Assembly: GCA_024279135.1 (NCBI GenBank)
Contig: JAJRRU010000008.1
Span: 62,001 to 126,000 of the forward strand
DNA length: 64,000 bases
Direction of reading: 5' to 3'
Source of the DNA: Alphaproteobacteria bacterium
GTDB taxonomy: Bacteria; Pseudomonadota; Alphaproteobacteria; Rhodospirillales; Casp-alpha2
Shown here: one piece after another, positions 54,068-63,442 of the stretch
How the letters are laid out: the number at the start of each line of letters is the position of its first letter
How positions within the stretch are numbered: the stretch's first letter is position 1
The notes under the pieces: generated by a model
The model's input: only the letters and a program-made list of their open reading frames with translations
The model's database searches: none
What the model was told of the DNA's origin: nothing
Translations under genes and position numbers: made by a program

Positions 54068-54745
54068 CTATTCTGTCGCGATTGCTTCTGCGGCACCGGC
54101 CTCAGCTTCAGCCGGAGCAGCCGTACCAAGTACCGAGCGAACGATCGTTGCCCCCCGGTTGCCTGACATATTGCTCATGGTTTGAGCGGATTTGAGATCA
54201 CCCGGATTTGCAATCATCAATCCTAAATTACGTTGTGTGGAACAGCCAAAATTACCCTGCGGCACATTGGCCAAGTTATAGGTGCCGCTGGTCGACCAGT
54301 CACCACAATCGGGCACGTTGATCATATTGGCTGTAAAGGAAATGACCGCATTCAGATCATCGCCAGCCGGTGTTGGCAGGACGATTATATTGTCATCACT
54401 AACACCGGCATGGTGCAGGGCTTCCAGGATGTTTGTTATGTTTCTGGCGATCTCTTCTTCCGTCAGGTCCGTGCGCCTGACTTCAATGGCCAGGGGGCCT
54501 TTGGCACGCATGTGGAATTCTCGCATCAAATACTGGAATGCCGGCCCGGTCATTTCATGATCCAAACCACCGGCTATTTCCAGGCTCAGTGTTTCTGCAC
54601 TCAGGGTGTTTTGATGTACCGCGCTATAGTTCGAGCTCGTTTTGACTGGTGAACATGCCATCAATACCAAAGCCATAAAACACATGAGTGATGCCGTAGC
54701 CTGCGCCTGCCAATTGGGTGATTTTTCAATCAACTGTACATTCAT
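54068..54745 (-). CDS. cpaD: Tad pilus assembly lipoprotein CpaD
   Basis: 225 aa. A signal peptide with lipobox LVLMAC at about residues 27-32 marks an outer-membrane lipoprotein. The CpaD domain shows a periplasmic peptide pattern DWSTSGTYNLANVPQGNFGCSTQRNLGLMIANPGDL (quoted in part: NFGCSTQRNLG, MIANPGDL), highly typical. In Tad systems it helps the secretin CpaC. The C-terminal tail is Ala/Glu-rich. Lies between cpaC and cpaE. Confidence 0.92.
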   Translation of the reverse strand: MNVQLIEKSPNWQAQATASLMCFMALVLMACSPVKTSSNYSAVHQNTLSAETLSLEIAGGLDHEMTGPAFQYLMREFHMRAKGPLAIEVRRTDLTEEEIARNITNILEALHHAGVSDDNIIVLPTPAGDDLNAVISFTANMINVPDCGDWSTSGTYNLANVPQGNFGCSTQRNLGLMIANPGDLKSAQTMSNMSGNRGATIVRSVLGTAAPAEAEAGAAEAIATE

Positions 54746-54752
54746 AACATCA

Positions 54753-56210
54753 TCACTTCATAATATATCCAAAGGGGCCTTTGACGGAATCTGACCAAAA
54801 AGGACGTTCTCCCACACCATATTGGCGGTGCAAGCGGCCAAGCAGGAATAAATCAAAATCACTGGCCGCCTCAAACCCATCGGTTGGAATCGCCAGAGGC
54901 GTATCATTTCCAACCGGATTAGCAAGATAGACAGTAACAGTTATGACAAGTTCTGTCTCGTCGCGCTGGAATTCCGTACTGCGGAACAAAGCCCCCAGAA
55001 TGGGTATATCTTTCAGATAGGGCACGCCGGAAATACTGTTGCTATTGTTGTTTTGGAGCAGGCCGGAAATCATCATGGAACTGCCGGATGGCATATCGAC
55101 CGTTGTTTCCGTGGTCTTTGTCTTGAACCCCGGAACATCCAGACCCGAAATTGTCGTTGTCAGGGTGGTATCAATTTCGCTGATCTGGGTGGAAATTTCC
55201 AACCTGATCCGGCCCTTGTTAATAACCACCGGTGTGAAATTCAGTTGAATTCCAAACTCCCGAAACGCATAAACGATACCATCTTCCGTAACGCCGGTCG
55301 GCACCAATATCTCGCCGCCGGAAACAAATGATGCGGTCTCGCCCGACAAAGCGGTCAATGTGGGTTCAGCCAGTGTCTTGATCAGGCTGTCTCGTTCCAG
55401 TGCCTCAAACGTAACATTACCCAGACCGGTAAAAACCCGCGTCCCTGTACCGGCTATGAAGGCGGTCAAATCCGTACTTGGGCTGGTTGTGGTAAAACCA
55501 ATAGTACGGGTTTTGCCATAAGACCCCGTCAAATTAACCGAAAGGTTTTTATTGATCGCCCGGTCCATTTCAGCGACCCGCACCATGATAATAACCTGTT
55601 GGGAACCTGTAATACTGAGCATGCTTTCAACCGTGGCCGTTTCGCCCAGAAATTTTTGCGCAATGGACATGGCCTTTTCAACCGCCGGTGCCGATTGCAC
55701 ATTGCCCGCCAGGAAGATGCTGTTGCCATAGACGATTACTTTAATATTTTCGTTGGGCAGAAACTGTTTCAAGGCGGCATTAAGTTCGGTGATATCCATG
55801 CTGACCCGCACTTCGATCTGGTTGATCAAATCACCGGTTTCGTTCATAAAGCTGATATTTGTGGTGCCGATCCCGTTGGGCACGATATAGACTTGGCGGG
55901 CATTACTCTGATTTACCCTGACGTCTGCAATATTTTCATTATCGACTTCTATTCTTTTGACCGGTTCTGACAGGTTGTATGTCTGGCGTTTGTTCAGCGT
56001 AGCCTGAATTTTCACGGTGTTTCCACGCGCACTGAGCGCGTTCGATGAGGTTGTATCGCCTGTTGAAAAAGTCTGCCCCACCGGGGAGCTTTCCGATTGC
56101 GAAGTCGCCGACCATTGCGGTACTTCCTGAGCAAAGGCATCCGAAAGCCAGAACAATCCGCTCAGCAGTAAAACAGCAATAGTGCTGCGAATGGGTAATA
56201 GTGCGCTCAT
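54753..56210 (-). CDS. cpaC: Tad pilus outer-membrane secretin CpaC/RcpA
   Basis: 485-aa secretin that forms the outer-membrane channel. It has a signal peptide (about residues 10-27), a BON/pilus-secretin N-domain with VKRIEVDNENIADVRV and NGIGTTNISFMNETG, and a secretin core VPTGVTEDGIVYAFREFGIQLNFTPVV. The end contains MISGLLQNNNSNSISGVPYLKDIPILGALFRS, the hallmark lip-domain pattern. The start ATG overlaps the cpaB stop (ATGA). Confidence 0.95.
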   Translation of the reverse strand: MSALLPIRSTIAVLLLSGLFWLSDAFAQEVPQWSATSQSESSPVGQTFSTGDTTSSNALSARGNTVKIQATLNKRQTYNLSEPVKRIEVDNENIADVRVNQSNARQVYIVPNGIGTTNISFMNETGDLINQIEVRVSMDITELNAALKQFLPNENIKVIVYGNSIFLAGNVQSAPAVEKAMSIAQKFLGETATVESMLSITGSQQVIIMVRVAEMDRAINKNLSVNLTGSYGKTRTIGFTTTSPSTDLTAFIAGTGTRVFTGLGNVTFEALERDSLIKTLAEPTLTALSGETASFVSGGEILVPTGVTEDGIVYAFREFGIQLNFTPVVINKGRIRLEISTQISEIDTTLTTTISGLDVPGFKTKTTETTVDMPSGSSMMISGLLQNNNSNSISGVPYLKDIPILGALFRSTEFQRDETELVITVTVYLANPVGNDTPLAIPTDGFEAASDFDLFLLGRLHRQYGVGERPFWSDSVKGPFGYIMK

Positions 56211-57361
56211 TTCAGTTCGATCACTTCAGTTTCTTCCGCACCGGCACGGTAAATCTCAATAATCTTCTTAACTTTTTTCTTCTTAGGGGCCGTGGTCACA
56301 GGCTTGACCTTTTTCTGGGCAGCGGCCCTGATCTGGGCTGCTTTGACGGTGGCTTTATCTGCGGCGGCTATGGCGGCAGCTTCATCTGCGGCGGCTTTGG
56401 CGGCGACTTCATCTGCGGCGGTCTGTTGCTCTTTTTGCTTTTTCAAAGCAGCCGCCTTTTCACTGATCATTTTTGCCTGCGCACGCCCCCTTGTGACCGC
56501 TTTCGATACAATTTCAGCGATAAACGGGCTGACTTCCACATCGTTTGTGTAGGTTCCAATACCAGCTTCGTCCAGACCTTCACCCTGTGTAGACCTTAAG
56601 TCACGCAACGCAACGGTCACCTTACCCAGGGTTTTGAGGGTCATGAACACCTCGACCTCCTTGGGCGTCATTTGCATGGTCAGTGTTTTAGCCGTTATGG
56701 TCTGGCCCTCAACGTCGCCCAGAGTCTGGTTAACCGCCAAAACCAGAATGTTGCGCATAATGGTTTCGGTTGTCGTGCGAAGCACCTTCAACTGTTCACT
56801 AGCTGGCGGTGCAGCCGGGCCGGCATTGAGGGCATTGGCACCGACGGTTTGGGTTCGCTGTATTGCTTCGCGGCCCTGATTATGAACCACAAGAATATCA
56901 ATCCGGTCGCCCGGCAGAATAAATCCGGCAACACCGTTGTTGGCTGTGATCGCCATTGATACCGCACGCATACCCCTGTCCAGAACACCGGCCATGAAAC
57001 CGGGCTGGTCGGATTTGAATATTTTTGATGCCAGCACAGGCTCTCCGGCCTGAATTTGACGGCGAACCACACTGCCGATGACATCCGTCAGTCGCGCCTC
57101 GCGCTCGGCATCTTCTTCGACGGTGATGTAGTGCTCGTTCAGCCCTTCGTCAGGCCAGGCACGCCATTGTACGTTATCTGCCGACAACACATCGCCCGGC
57201 TGTAATTTTATATCGGCAACCAGGGTATGATAGGTCGGGATGCGAGCTTGTTTTTCCAACTCACCCAGTGCCTCAGGCGTCGAGAAACTCTGAATCAGAT
57301 AAGTGCTGATCCCCGCTACACTCAACGCTAAAACGACCATGCCTATAATCAATATCCGCAT
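56207..57361 (-). CDS. cpaB: Tad pilus assembly protein CpaB/RcpC
   Basis: 384 aa, periplasmic protein anchored by an N-terminal helix (residues 3-22). The SAF domain begins at DIKLQPGDVLSADNVQWRAWP and continues with RRQIQAGEPVLASKIF and ANNGVAGFILPGDRIDILV, the RcpC pattern. The last 90 residues are an unusual Ala/Lys-rich, probably coiled-coil tail (KAAADEAAAIAAADKATVKAA) ending in a basic KKKKVKK patch, absent from short homologues. First gene of the tad operon on this strand; an inverted repeat precedes it. Confidence 0.92.
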   Translation of the reverse strand: MRILIIGMVVLALSVAGISTYLIQSFSTPEALGELEKQARIPTYHTLVADIKLQPGDVLSADNVQWRAWPDEGLNEHYITVEEDAEREARLTDVIGSVVRRQIQAGEPVLASKIFKSDQPGFMAGVLDRGMRAVSMAITANNGVAGFILPGDRIDILVVHNQGREAIQRTQTVGANALNAGPAAPPASEQLKVLRTTTETIMRNILVLAVNQTLGDVEGQTITAKTLTMQMTPKEVEVFMTLKTLGKVTVALRDLRSTQGEGLDEAGIGTYTNDVEVSPFIAEIVSKAVTRGRAQAKMISEKAAALKKQKEQQTAADEVAAKAAADEAAAIAAADKATVKAAQIRAAAQKKVKPVTTAPKKKKVKKIIEIYRAGAEETEVIELK

Positions 57362-57383
57362 ACGTTGCTAATATCCCATAAGG

Positions 57384-57410
57384 GTATGTTACACCACCGT
57401 ATTAACATAC
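57384..57410 (-). promoter_or_regulatory. inverted repeat upstream of cpaB, putative operator
   Basis: GTATGTTA (57384-57391) and TAACATAC (57403-57410) are perfect 8-bp inverted arms with centres 19 bp apart, 22 bp ahead of the cpaB start. It could bind a dimeric regulator or form an mRNA hairpin in the leader. No known box is matched. Confidence 0.4.
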
Positions 57411-57580
57411 AAAATTTTCATAGAAACAATAACATTTTGTTACGGATTCCAAGCGGTTGTCATATTAAAGACTGATCTTATACTTTGCACGATCAATTGG
57501 TACTTATCACATAATTGTTTCATTTTATTTCGAGCTCCATAATCCTTGAATCTTTACCCGATGGTGTTTAACCTTTTGTC

Positions 57581-57889
57581 ATGACCGATAACCAACGTAA
57601 AAACATTCGCAGGAGAACCATCTTTGGTGGCGTGATTTATGATGACGCTGGTCGCTCATCTGAATGTTCTGTCAGCGACATCTCGCAAAGCGGGGCGAAA
57701 ATTCGCACCTCGATAGACCTGGAGATTGGCGTCGAGGTTGATTTAAAAATAAACAAATTCAATGACTTGCGAAGATGCACCGTAACCTGGACCAGAGAAA
57801 ACGAGGTTGGCCTCCATTTCCTGGTTCCCATTTCAACCAAAAATGAAGAAATGGCCAGGTTGTTCAAGTTCTCCCGGCCTGGTGTTTGA
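57581..57889 (+). CDS. PilZ-domain protein
   Basis: 102-aa single PilZ domain, a c-di-GMP receptor fold. The RxxxR motif is in NIRRRTIFGG and the (D/N)xSxxG motif is in DISQSGAKI, so ligand binding is likely. It lies alone on the plus strand, flanked by the tad operon and the DUF2336 gene, and suggests that c-di-GMP controls pilus function or attachment. Its 3' end is 13 bp from the convergent DUF2336 stop. Confidence 0.85.
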   Translation: MTDNQRKNIRRRTIFGGVIYDDAGRSSECSVSDISQSGAKIRTSIDLEIGVEVDLKINKFNDLRRCTVTWTRENEVGLHFLVPISTKNEEMARLFKFSRPGV

Positions 57890-57902
57890 GCATATCCATA
57901 GA

Positions 57903-59027
57903 TCACCATTTTTGTCTGGAATCGGTCGGTTTTACTTCGTGAATTTTCTTCTGAACCCCTGATCGTGTTTTCAAAAACCGTAACGCCCGCTGGGCTGCCT
58001 GAATAGTCATTCGGCCATAAACCCCTGCCATGGATTGCCTGTTTTCGCTGGTTCTGGAATTATCAAAATTTGTCAAATCATAGAAATCCATGAACATATC
58101 AACGGCTATTTCCTGTGATTTACAGATAATTGCCAGTTTTTCACCGGTTTTATCAAACACGGATTCGCGTGCAATGTCATGATTGATCGATGCCATTTGA
58201 GCGATACCAACAATAAATTTTTCAACTTCCGAAGTTTTCAGCATCCTTAATAACAGCTTGCCGTCGAGCAGACCGAGCTGATTTTTCCGGGAAATAAATG
58301 TGATCGCGGTTTCGCGCTGCTCTTTGACATTTTTCTTAACGGCCCATGATTGGGCCTTTTGCACGATATCGGAAATTTGCTCATCGGTTAATTCAGCCTT
58401 GTTCTCCTCCACGTATTTACGGGCCGAGCGGGAGATATGCTCGACCATTCTCTGAACCATCTGGGGCGCCATATCGGTCCTTGCGGCCAGGGTTTTTGCC
58501 AGATTGCCAGGGTTTGCCGACTTGTTGACCATGGTTTCCAGAGTCTGATCTGAAAGTTCGGCCCCTTCATTATCGGCAAGGGTATCGAGCACATCGTCAT
58601 CACCGCGTTCAACCAGTGCGTCGGCGACCATTTCGGGCACCTCCTGGCGTGTGGATATTGCCAGAAGATGGCCTTGTGATTGCTGTTTGATGATGGCCAC
58701 CAGGTCCTCACTGCTGAGCACCGTGCTCTTGCTCAAAATGGGGTTTGCAACCTCCAGATCATCATTGGCCAGGGTTTTTATCAAGTTGCTCGGGGCCGTT
58801 GGCACAACGGCGACCGATTGTGCCAGTTGCTGCCTGTCCTGGGTCGTTGCCAGGGGCATCAGCTTGCCCAGAATTTCACCGAAATAGGCATTCTCCTGAT
58901 CAGAATGACTGGCATGATTTTCCAGAAACAAATCCGTGATTTCATGCAGCAACTCAACCCGGCCTTCTGAAGACGTCTCCCGGCTCAGGCGGACCAGATT
59001 TTCAAGGGCTCCCATGTCACCGCTCAT
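57903..59027 (-). CDS. DUF2336 family helical-repeat protein
   Basis: 374 aa, almost all alpha-helical. Repeated segments such as LAISTRQEVPEMVADALVERGDDDVLDTLADN and LAKTLAARTDMAPQMVQRMVEH give a HEAT/ARM-like pattern typical of the DUF2336 group, which is largely confined to Alphaproteobacteria (quoted in part: ALVERGDDDVLDTLADN). Function unknown. The ATG at 59027 overlaps the tadG-like stop (TAATG), so its product is co-made with a Tad minor component. Confidence 0.85.
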   Translation of the reverse strand: MSGDMGALENLVRLSRETSSEGRVELLHEITDLFLENHASHSDQENAYFGEILGKLMPLATTQDRQQLAQSVAVVPTAPSNLIKTLANDDLEVANPILSKSTVLSSEDLVAIIKQQSQGHLLAISTRQEVPEMVADALVERGDDDVLDTLADNEGAELSDQTLETMVNKSANPGNLAKTLAARTDMAPQMVQRMVEHISRSARKYVEENKAELTDEQISDIVQKAQSWAVKKNVKEQRETAITFISRKNQLGLLDGKLLLRMLKTSEVEKFIVGIAQMASINHDIARESVFDKTGEKLAIICKSQEIAVDMFMDFYDLTNFDNSRTSENRQSMAGVYGRMTIQAAQRALRFLKTRSGVQKKIHEVKPTDSRQKW

Positions 59028-59989
59028 TACGTGCTCCGCGGCAGGCGTGATTTCACCGACAGCGTCACATCGGGAAACGGCACCAGGGGAACCAATGATG
59101 AAAAAGAATAACTGTCGGTTACCTGGATATAGGTTACCGTTCCGGAAACCATCAGGGTGACTGTAAAACTGGCCCCGGAAATCTGCATACCGCTGTTGCC
59201 CAGCGCCGTATCGGCATAGGTTTCAAGCTCCGCCGTGGTCACCTCGGAATAAGGATCGGTGATCGATGAAACGCCGGTTTTTGCGTCATTGCATTCGTCC
59301 ATGGCCACGGTGCCGTTAACATTGCCGACCGTGGCAATACAATCGACGCCCAGGGTTCCATTGTGACTTACGCTAATGGAATTGTTCGCTGCTGAATTGG
59401 TCGCGACCTCACACCCTTCCATGTCAACAACGGCAGAACCGGTCACATTATTGGCCCGTTGAGTCGAAGCATCAAATGCCTGCACACAAGCCTCCTCGCC
59501 CCCTGTGGTTGTCGTGGCGACAGCTCTGGCGGCAATTGTTATCGCATTGTCGAGAAACATATTTGCAAATATCAGGTTTACCGAGCTGCTTATATTTACC
59601 TCGACGGCTTCCCCATCACCGGTGTTCGACCCGGTAGAAGGCGGATTTACCGCTGTCAGGGTATCGCTACCGGCAACATATCCGTTCAGGGTTGCGGCGG
59701 CGGCGGCGGCATCGGCGGCGGTCTGGATATCACGTTTATTCTGAAACCACATGCCAGCCTCTACCCCCAGACCGATAAATCCGATCATGACCGGTAACAT
59801 CAATGCGAGCATAACCGTTATGACACCCCGGCGGTTTACACCGAGACTGGCCAAGACACCGACCAAGACCCCGGCCACCTTAACGCCTGTGCACCGCCTC
59901 ATGATTGATCCCGTGATTGATCTCATGATTTTATCCATAACCGGGTGAAATGCCTGTGATTTTTTAAATATGTTATCATCATAATCCAT
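59027..59989 (-). CDS. tadG: TadG-like pilus assembly protein (Flp pilus-assembly TadE/G-like)
   Basis: About 320 aa. After a basic leader comes NRRGVITVMLALMLPVMIGFIGLGVEAGMWFQNKRDIQTAADAAAAAA, quoted in part: MLPVMIGFIGLGVE and KRDIQTAADAAA. This is the hallmark helix plus TADxAA motif of the TadE/TadG N-terminal domain. The periplasmic part is Ser/Thr/Gly-rich with four or five cysteines; the vWA domain of long TadG proteins is missing. ATG 59989 is tentative; the open frame begins at TTG 60028, and ATG 59938 is possible. Confidence 0.85.
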   Translation of the reverse strand: MDYDDNIFKKSQAFHPVMDKIMRSITGSIMRRCTGVKVAGVLVGVLASLGVNRRGVITVMLALMLPVMIGFIGLGVEAGMWFQNKRDIQTAADAAAAAATLNGYVAGSDTLTAVNPPSTGSNTGDGEAVEVNISSSVNLIFANMFLDNAITIAARAVATTTTGGEEACVQAFDASTQRANNVTGSAVVDMEGCEVATNSAANNSISVSHNGTLGVDCIATVGNVNGTVAMDECNDAKTGVSSITDPYSEVTTAELETYADTALGNSGMQISGASFTVTLMVSGTVTYIQVTDSYSFSSLVPLVPFPDVTLSVKSRLPRST

Positions 59990-60174
59990 ATTATAGTATA
60001 AATCTGTTTTGACAGACTGTGTCGCCAATCACTTGTTGAAAATTTTTTTAATTCTATTGCCGCCCACCAAACCGGGTCTTGCACAAATCCCGGTTCTTGA
60101 ACCATACGGTTTACTCGATTACAGTTAACACCCTATTCAACCCTGTCAGTAACGGCTGAACGAATTTATATTTC

Positions 60175-60921
60175 ATGAAACCGACGTTCCCCAGCTTGGT
60201 TCTTATTTTATCCGTTCTTGCAACAGCAAGCTGTGGCACCGCACCGGTGGACAAAACCGATAGCGCCCTTACCAACACCTTGTATCAGGCGGCGTTTTCT
60301 GCTGAACAATCGACAGACTACAGATCGGCAATCCAGTATTACCAGAAACTGCGCCAGCGAAGCCCCGACGATCTGGACATCGTCCTGGCTCTGGCCCGCA
60401 ACCTGCGTTATGACGGCGCCGAACAGGAGGCTGTCAGTATCCTCGATACCGCCGAGAACCTTGATAAAAACTCCGCTACTTATCTGATCGAATACAGCAA
60501 GGCTAAAATTGCACTGGGCAAATTCGAGGAATCCATAACATTTCTGGACAAAGCGGTGCTGATCGATGGGGAAAACTGGGAAATTTATTCCATGCTGGGA
60601 ATCGCCCATGACCTGCTGGGTAATTTCCCCCTGGCCCGCAAAGCTTATGACACGGCCCTCTTCCTGTCACGGGACAACCCGGCGATTTATAATAACATGG
60701 CCATATCCGCCGCCCTGTCGGGCAACCTGGACAAGGCAATCTCTATCCTCAACGGTGTTCCCCGACTGACCCGTAACAATATGCATTTACGCCAAAATCT
60801 GGCGTTCTTTTATGGCATCAATGGGGATGTAAAGTCTGCCGAAGCCCTGGCACGAAAAGATCTGGACGAGGAGGCTGTCAGGAAAAACCTGAAATTATAT
60901 TCACAATTTCGTGCCTATTGA
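60175..60921 (+). CDS. tadD: TadD-like TPR lipoprotein
   Basis: 248 aa. Signal peptide with lipobox ATASC at residues 16-20. Four to five tetratricopeptide repeats follow from about residue 35 (IQYYQKLRQRSPDDLDIVLALAR; YSMLGIAHDLLGNFPLARKAYDTAL; quoted in part). TadD proteins sit at the inner side of the outer membrane and help pilus biogenesis. Divergent from the tadG-like gene. Confidence 0.87.
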   Translation: MKPTFPSLVLILSVLATASCGTAPVDKTDSALTNTLYQAAFSAEQSTDYRSAIQYYQKLRQRSPDDLDIVLALARNLRYDGAEQEAVSILDTAENLDKNSATYLIEYSKAKIALGKFEESITFLDKAVLIDGENWEIYSMLGIAHDLLGNFPLARKAYDTALFLSRDNPAIYNNMAISAALSGNLDKAISILNGVPRLTRNNMHLRQNLAFFYGINGDVKSAEALARKDLDEEAVRKNLKLYSQFRAY

Positions 60922-61036
60922 GGTTCGAGCAAATAATTGCTTACACCGGAAGGCACTTTACGCAATAATACACCATGCTGCACGATACCAATTTGCTTTA
61001 ATATCGTATTAACTGAGTAAAATTTGAGGAATCAAA

Positions 61037-61741
61037 GTGTCAGATCAATCAGCACAATCAGAGACAACTGAACAATCCCTGAATGGCATCGTCCTGTTTC
61101 AAGATGTATCAGACAAAGTCGTCAGTAATCTGGCCAGGAAATGCACATGGCGTGAATACCAGGGCGGCGATATTATTGTTGATCGAAATGATGTCTCCAG
61201 CAGCGTCTATTTTATCATTTCCGGACGATTACGGGTCATGGACTGTCTGACATCCAATGTGGAGGTCTTTCTCGCCGATCTTGATCAAGGCGAAATTTTC
61301 GGCGAACTATCGGCCATCGACCAGAAAATCCGCTCCGCCCAGGTAACCGCCCTTGATACCACAATACTGGCGGAAATGAGTGGCGATGATTTCCATGAAT
61401 ACGTTCTTAACAACAAAGAAATAGCCCTGAATTTATTAGTACATTTCACGACCATAATCCGCGACCTGAACTCCCGTGTTACGGTCATGAGTTCCCTGTC
61501 CCCGCACCAGCGGGTCTATAATGAACTGATACGCATTGCCGAACCCGATACCAGTGGATCCGGTGAATGGGTCATTTACAATGCACCAAATCATGCCGAA
61601 CTGGCATCGTTCGTCGGCTCGGACAAACAAATCGTCGCCCAGGCCATTGGTTCGCTGGCGCGAGACAGTGTCATTGAACGCAAACACCGAACCCTGATTA
61701 TCAAAGATTACAAGCGATTACAGCGTCTGGTTAGTTTGTAG
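61037..61741 (+). CDS. Crp/Fnr family transcriptional regulator
   Basis: 234 aa. N-terminal cyclic-nucleotide-binding fold (residues about 17-130) with GGDIIVDRNDVSSSVYFIISGRLRV and GEIFGELSAID, the phosphate-binding-cassette pattern. C-terminal winged helix with NHAELASFVGSDKQIVAQAIGSLARDSVIE as the HTH. No N-terminal cysteine set, so not an Fnr oxygen sensor. The start codon is GTG with GAGGA upstream. Its neighbours are pilus genes and gspAB, suggesting it controls surface structures. Confidence 0.9.
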   Translation: MSDQSAQSETTEQSLNGIVLFQDVSDKVVSNLARKCTWREYQGGDIIVDRNDVSSSVYFIISGRLRVMDCLTSNVEVFLADLDQGEIFGELSAIDQKIRSAQVTALDTTILAEMSGDDFHEYVLNNKEIALNLLVHFTTIIRDLNSRVTVMSSLSPHQRVYNELIRIAEPDTSGSGEWVIYNAPNHAELASFVGSDKQIVAQAIGSLARDSVIERKHRTLIIKDYKRLQRLVSL

Positions 61742-61789
61742 GTTCTATAGACGCCTTCGAGCGGATCGACAAACGGGACAAAGTTACAC

Positions 61790-63418
61790 ATGTATCGAGA
61801 TTTTTTCGGCATAAACGAAAACCCGTTTTCCAATAGCCCTGATCCAAAATATATCTTCATGAGCCAGCGCCATTCCGAGGCACTGGCCCATCTGATGTGG
61901 GGTGTGCAGGGCGACAACGGGTTTGTCATGCTGACCGGGGAAGTCGGGACCGGAAAAACCACCCTGTGCCGCTATCTGGCCGAACAACTGGACGACCATG
62001 TAAAGCTGGCCTTGTGTCTGAACCCGAAAATTTCAGATGTGGACCTGTTGACGACCATTTGTGAGGAACTGGGCATCGACATTACCGATGTGGTCCACAC
62101 AGTCAAAGACCTGACGTCGGTATTGAATACATTCCTTCTCGATCTCTATGCCAATGGCGGACGTGCCGTGCTGATGATTGACGAAGCCCAGAACCTGAGC
62201 TTCGAATTACTCGAACAAGTCCGTCTGCTGACCAATCTGGAAACCACCCATAACAAGCTGTTACAAGTCATTCTGGTTGGACAGACCGAATTGAAGGATC
62301 ATATAGATCAATTCAGCTTGCGCCAGTTATCGCAACGTATTTCAGCGCGCTATCATCTTGACCCGCTGAACGCCACTGAAACTGACCAGTATATCGCGCA
62401 CCGGATCGCCATAGCCGGACTGCCCCAGGCCCTGTTCAGTGCCAGTGCCCTGAACATAATCTATAAAAATTCCAGAGGCATACCCCGTCTGATCAACAGC
62501 ATCTGTGATCGCTGCCTGTTGGGTGCTTATGTGGCAGGCAAAAAAGTCGTCTCCAAAAGGCTTGCCACGAATGCCACTGATGAAGTGTTGGGCACAAAAG
62601 CACCATCGCTAAACAAACTAACGCCCATAACCGTGATGGCGGCCACGGTCCTGACCATATGGATCATCGCCTATGGCCTGTTTGGCCTGTTGAACCTGCC
62701 GTTGCCTTTCGGGCTAAACACGACCCATAATGCCGGCTCGCCGTCAGAACCCGGCCCTGCCATTTCAGGCCGCATTGATGAATACACCGAACAGACCACT
62801 CGCTTGTTAGCCGCCCTTGAGCCTGCCGATACGGTTGAGGCCGCTTTTTTGCGAATGATCGCCCTGTGGAAGACCAAAAAGGGTTTTCAGGGCGAAACGG
62901 TTTCCTGTCAGGATACCGCTAACGTCGGCTTGGCCTGCCTGAACTGGGAGGGCAGCTGGGATGAAGTCCGCCAACTCAACCGGCCTTTCATCATCGAGCT
63001 GGTCACGCCACAGGGCGATGCCCACAGCGTACTCGTCCGCACCCTTCAGGATGGCTCGGCCACCCTGGAGCTTTCCGCACGGCTAGTTCAGATACCCGAG
63101 CATATGTTGCGCGCCCTGCGGCCCGGTAATTTCCTGTTACTTTGGCAGCCGCCACCTTTTTACAACCGCACCCTGCGTCCCAACATGACGGGAAACGATG
63201 TGGCCTGGGTGCGCAAACGGCTTAACAAAGCCAGCCTGGGATTGCCTGTGGCGGTCAGCAATCCCGAATATTACGACGATAGCCTGCTCAAGGAAGTAAA
63301 CAGCTTTAACCGCCGCCACAACCGCCCTGATGATGGTCTGATAGATCCGGCGACCTTGATTCTCATGGATAACACCCTTGGCGATGTCATCGTACCTGTG
63401 TTGTACCAAAACCCGTAA
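61790..63418 (+). CDS. gspA: GspA/ExeA-like AAA ATPase with C-terminal peptidoglycan-binding domain
   Basis: 542 aa. AAA domain (residues 1-270): Walker A GEVGTGKTTLCR, Walker B RAVLMIDEAQNLS, sensor QRISARYHLDPL. A single membrane helix at about 283-303. The periplasmic part has the ExeA-like linker and a C-terminal PG_binding_1 module (RPNMTGNDVAWVRKRLN). GspA works with GspB to place the type II secretin through the cell wall. Followed by gspB. Confidence 0.92.
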   Translation: MYRDFFGINENPFSNSPDPKYIFMSQRHSEALAHLMWGVQGDNGFVMLTGEVGTGKTTLCRYLAEQLDDHVKLALCLNPKISDVDLLTTICEELGIDITDVVHTVKDLTSVLNTFLLDLYANGGRAVLMIDEAQNLSFELLEQVRLLTNLETTHNKLLQVILVGQTELKDHIDQFSLRQLSQRISARYHLDPLNATETDQYIAHRIAIAGLPQALFSASALNIIYKNSRGIPRLINSICDRCLLGAYVAGKKVVSKRLATNATDEVLGTKAPSLNKLTPITVMAATVLTIWIIAYGLFGLLNLPLPFGLNTTHNAGSPSEPGPAISGRIDEYTEQTTRLLAALEPADTVEAAFLRMIALWKTKKGFQGETVSCQDTANVGLACLNWEGSWDEVRQLNRPFIIELVTPQGDAHSVLVRTLQDGSATLELSARLVQIPEHMLRALRPGNFLLLWQPPPFYNRTLRPNMTGNDVAWVRKRLNKASLGLPVAVSNPEYYDDSLLKEVNSFNRRHNRPDDGLIDPATLILMDNTLGDVIVPVLYQNP

Positions 63419-63442
63419 CCAGATGCCCCGGAACTATTAACC

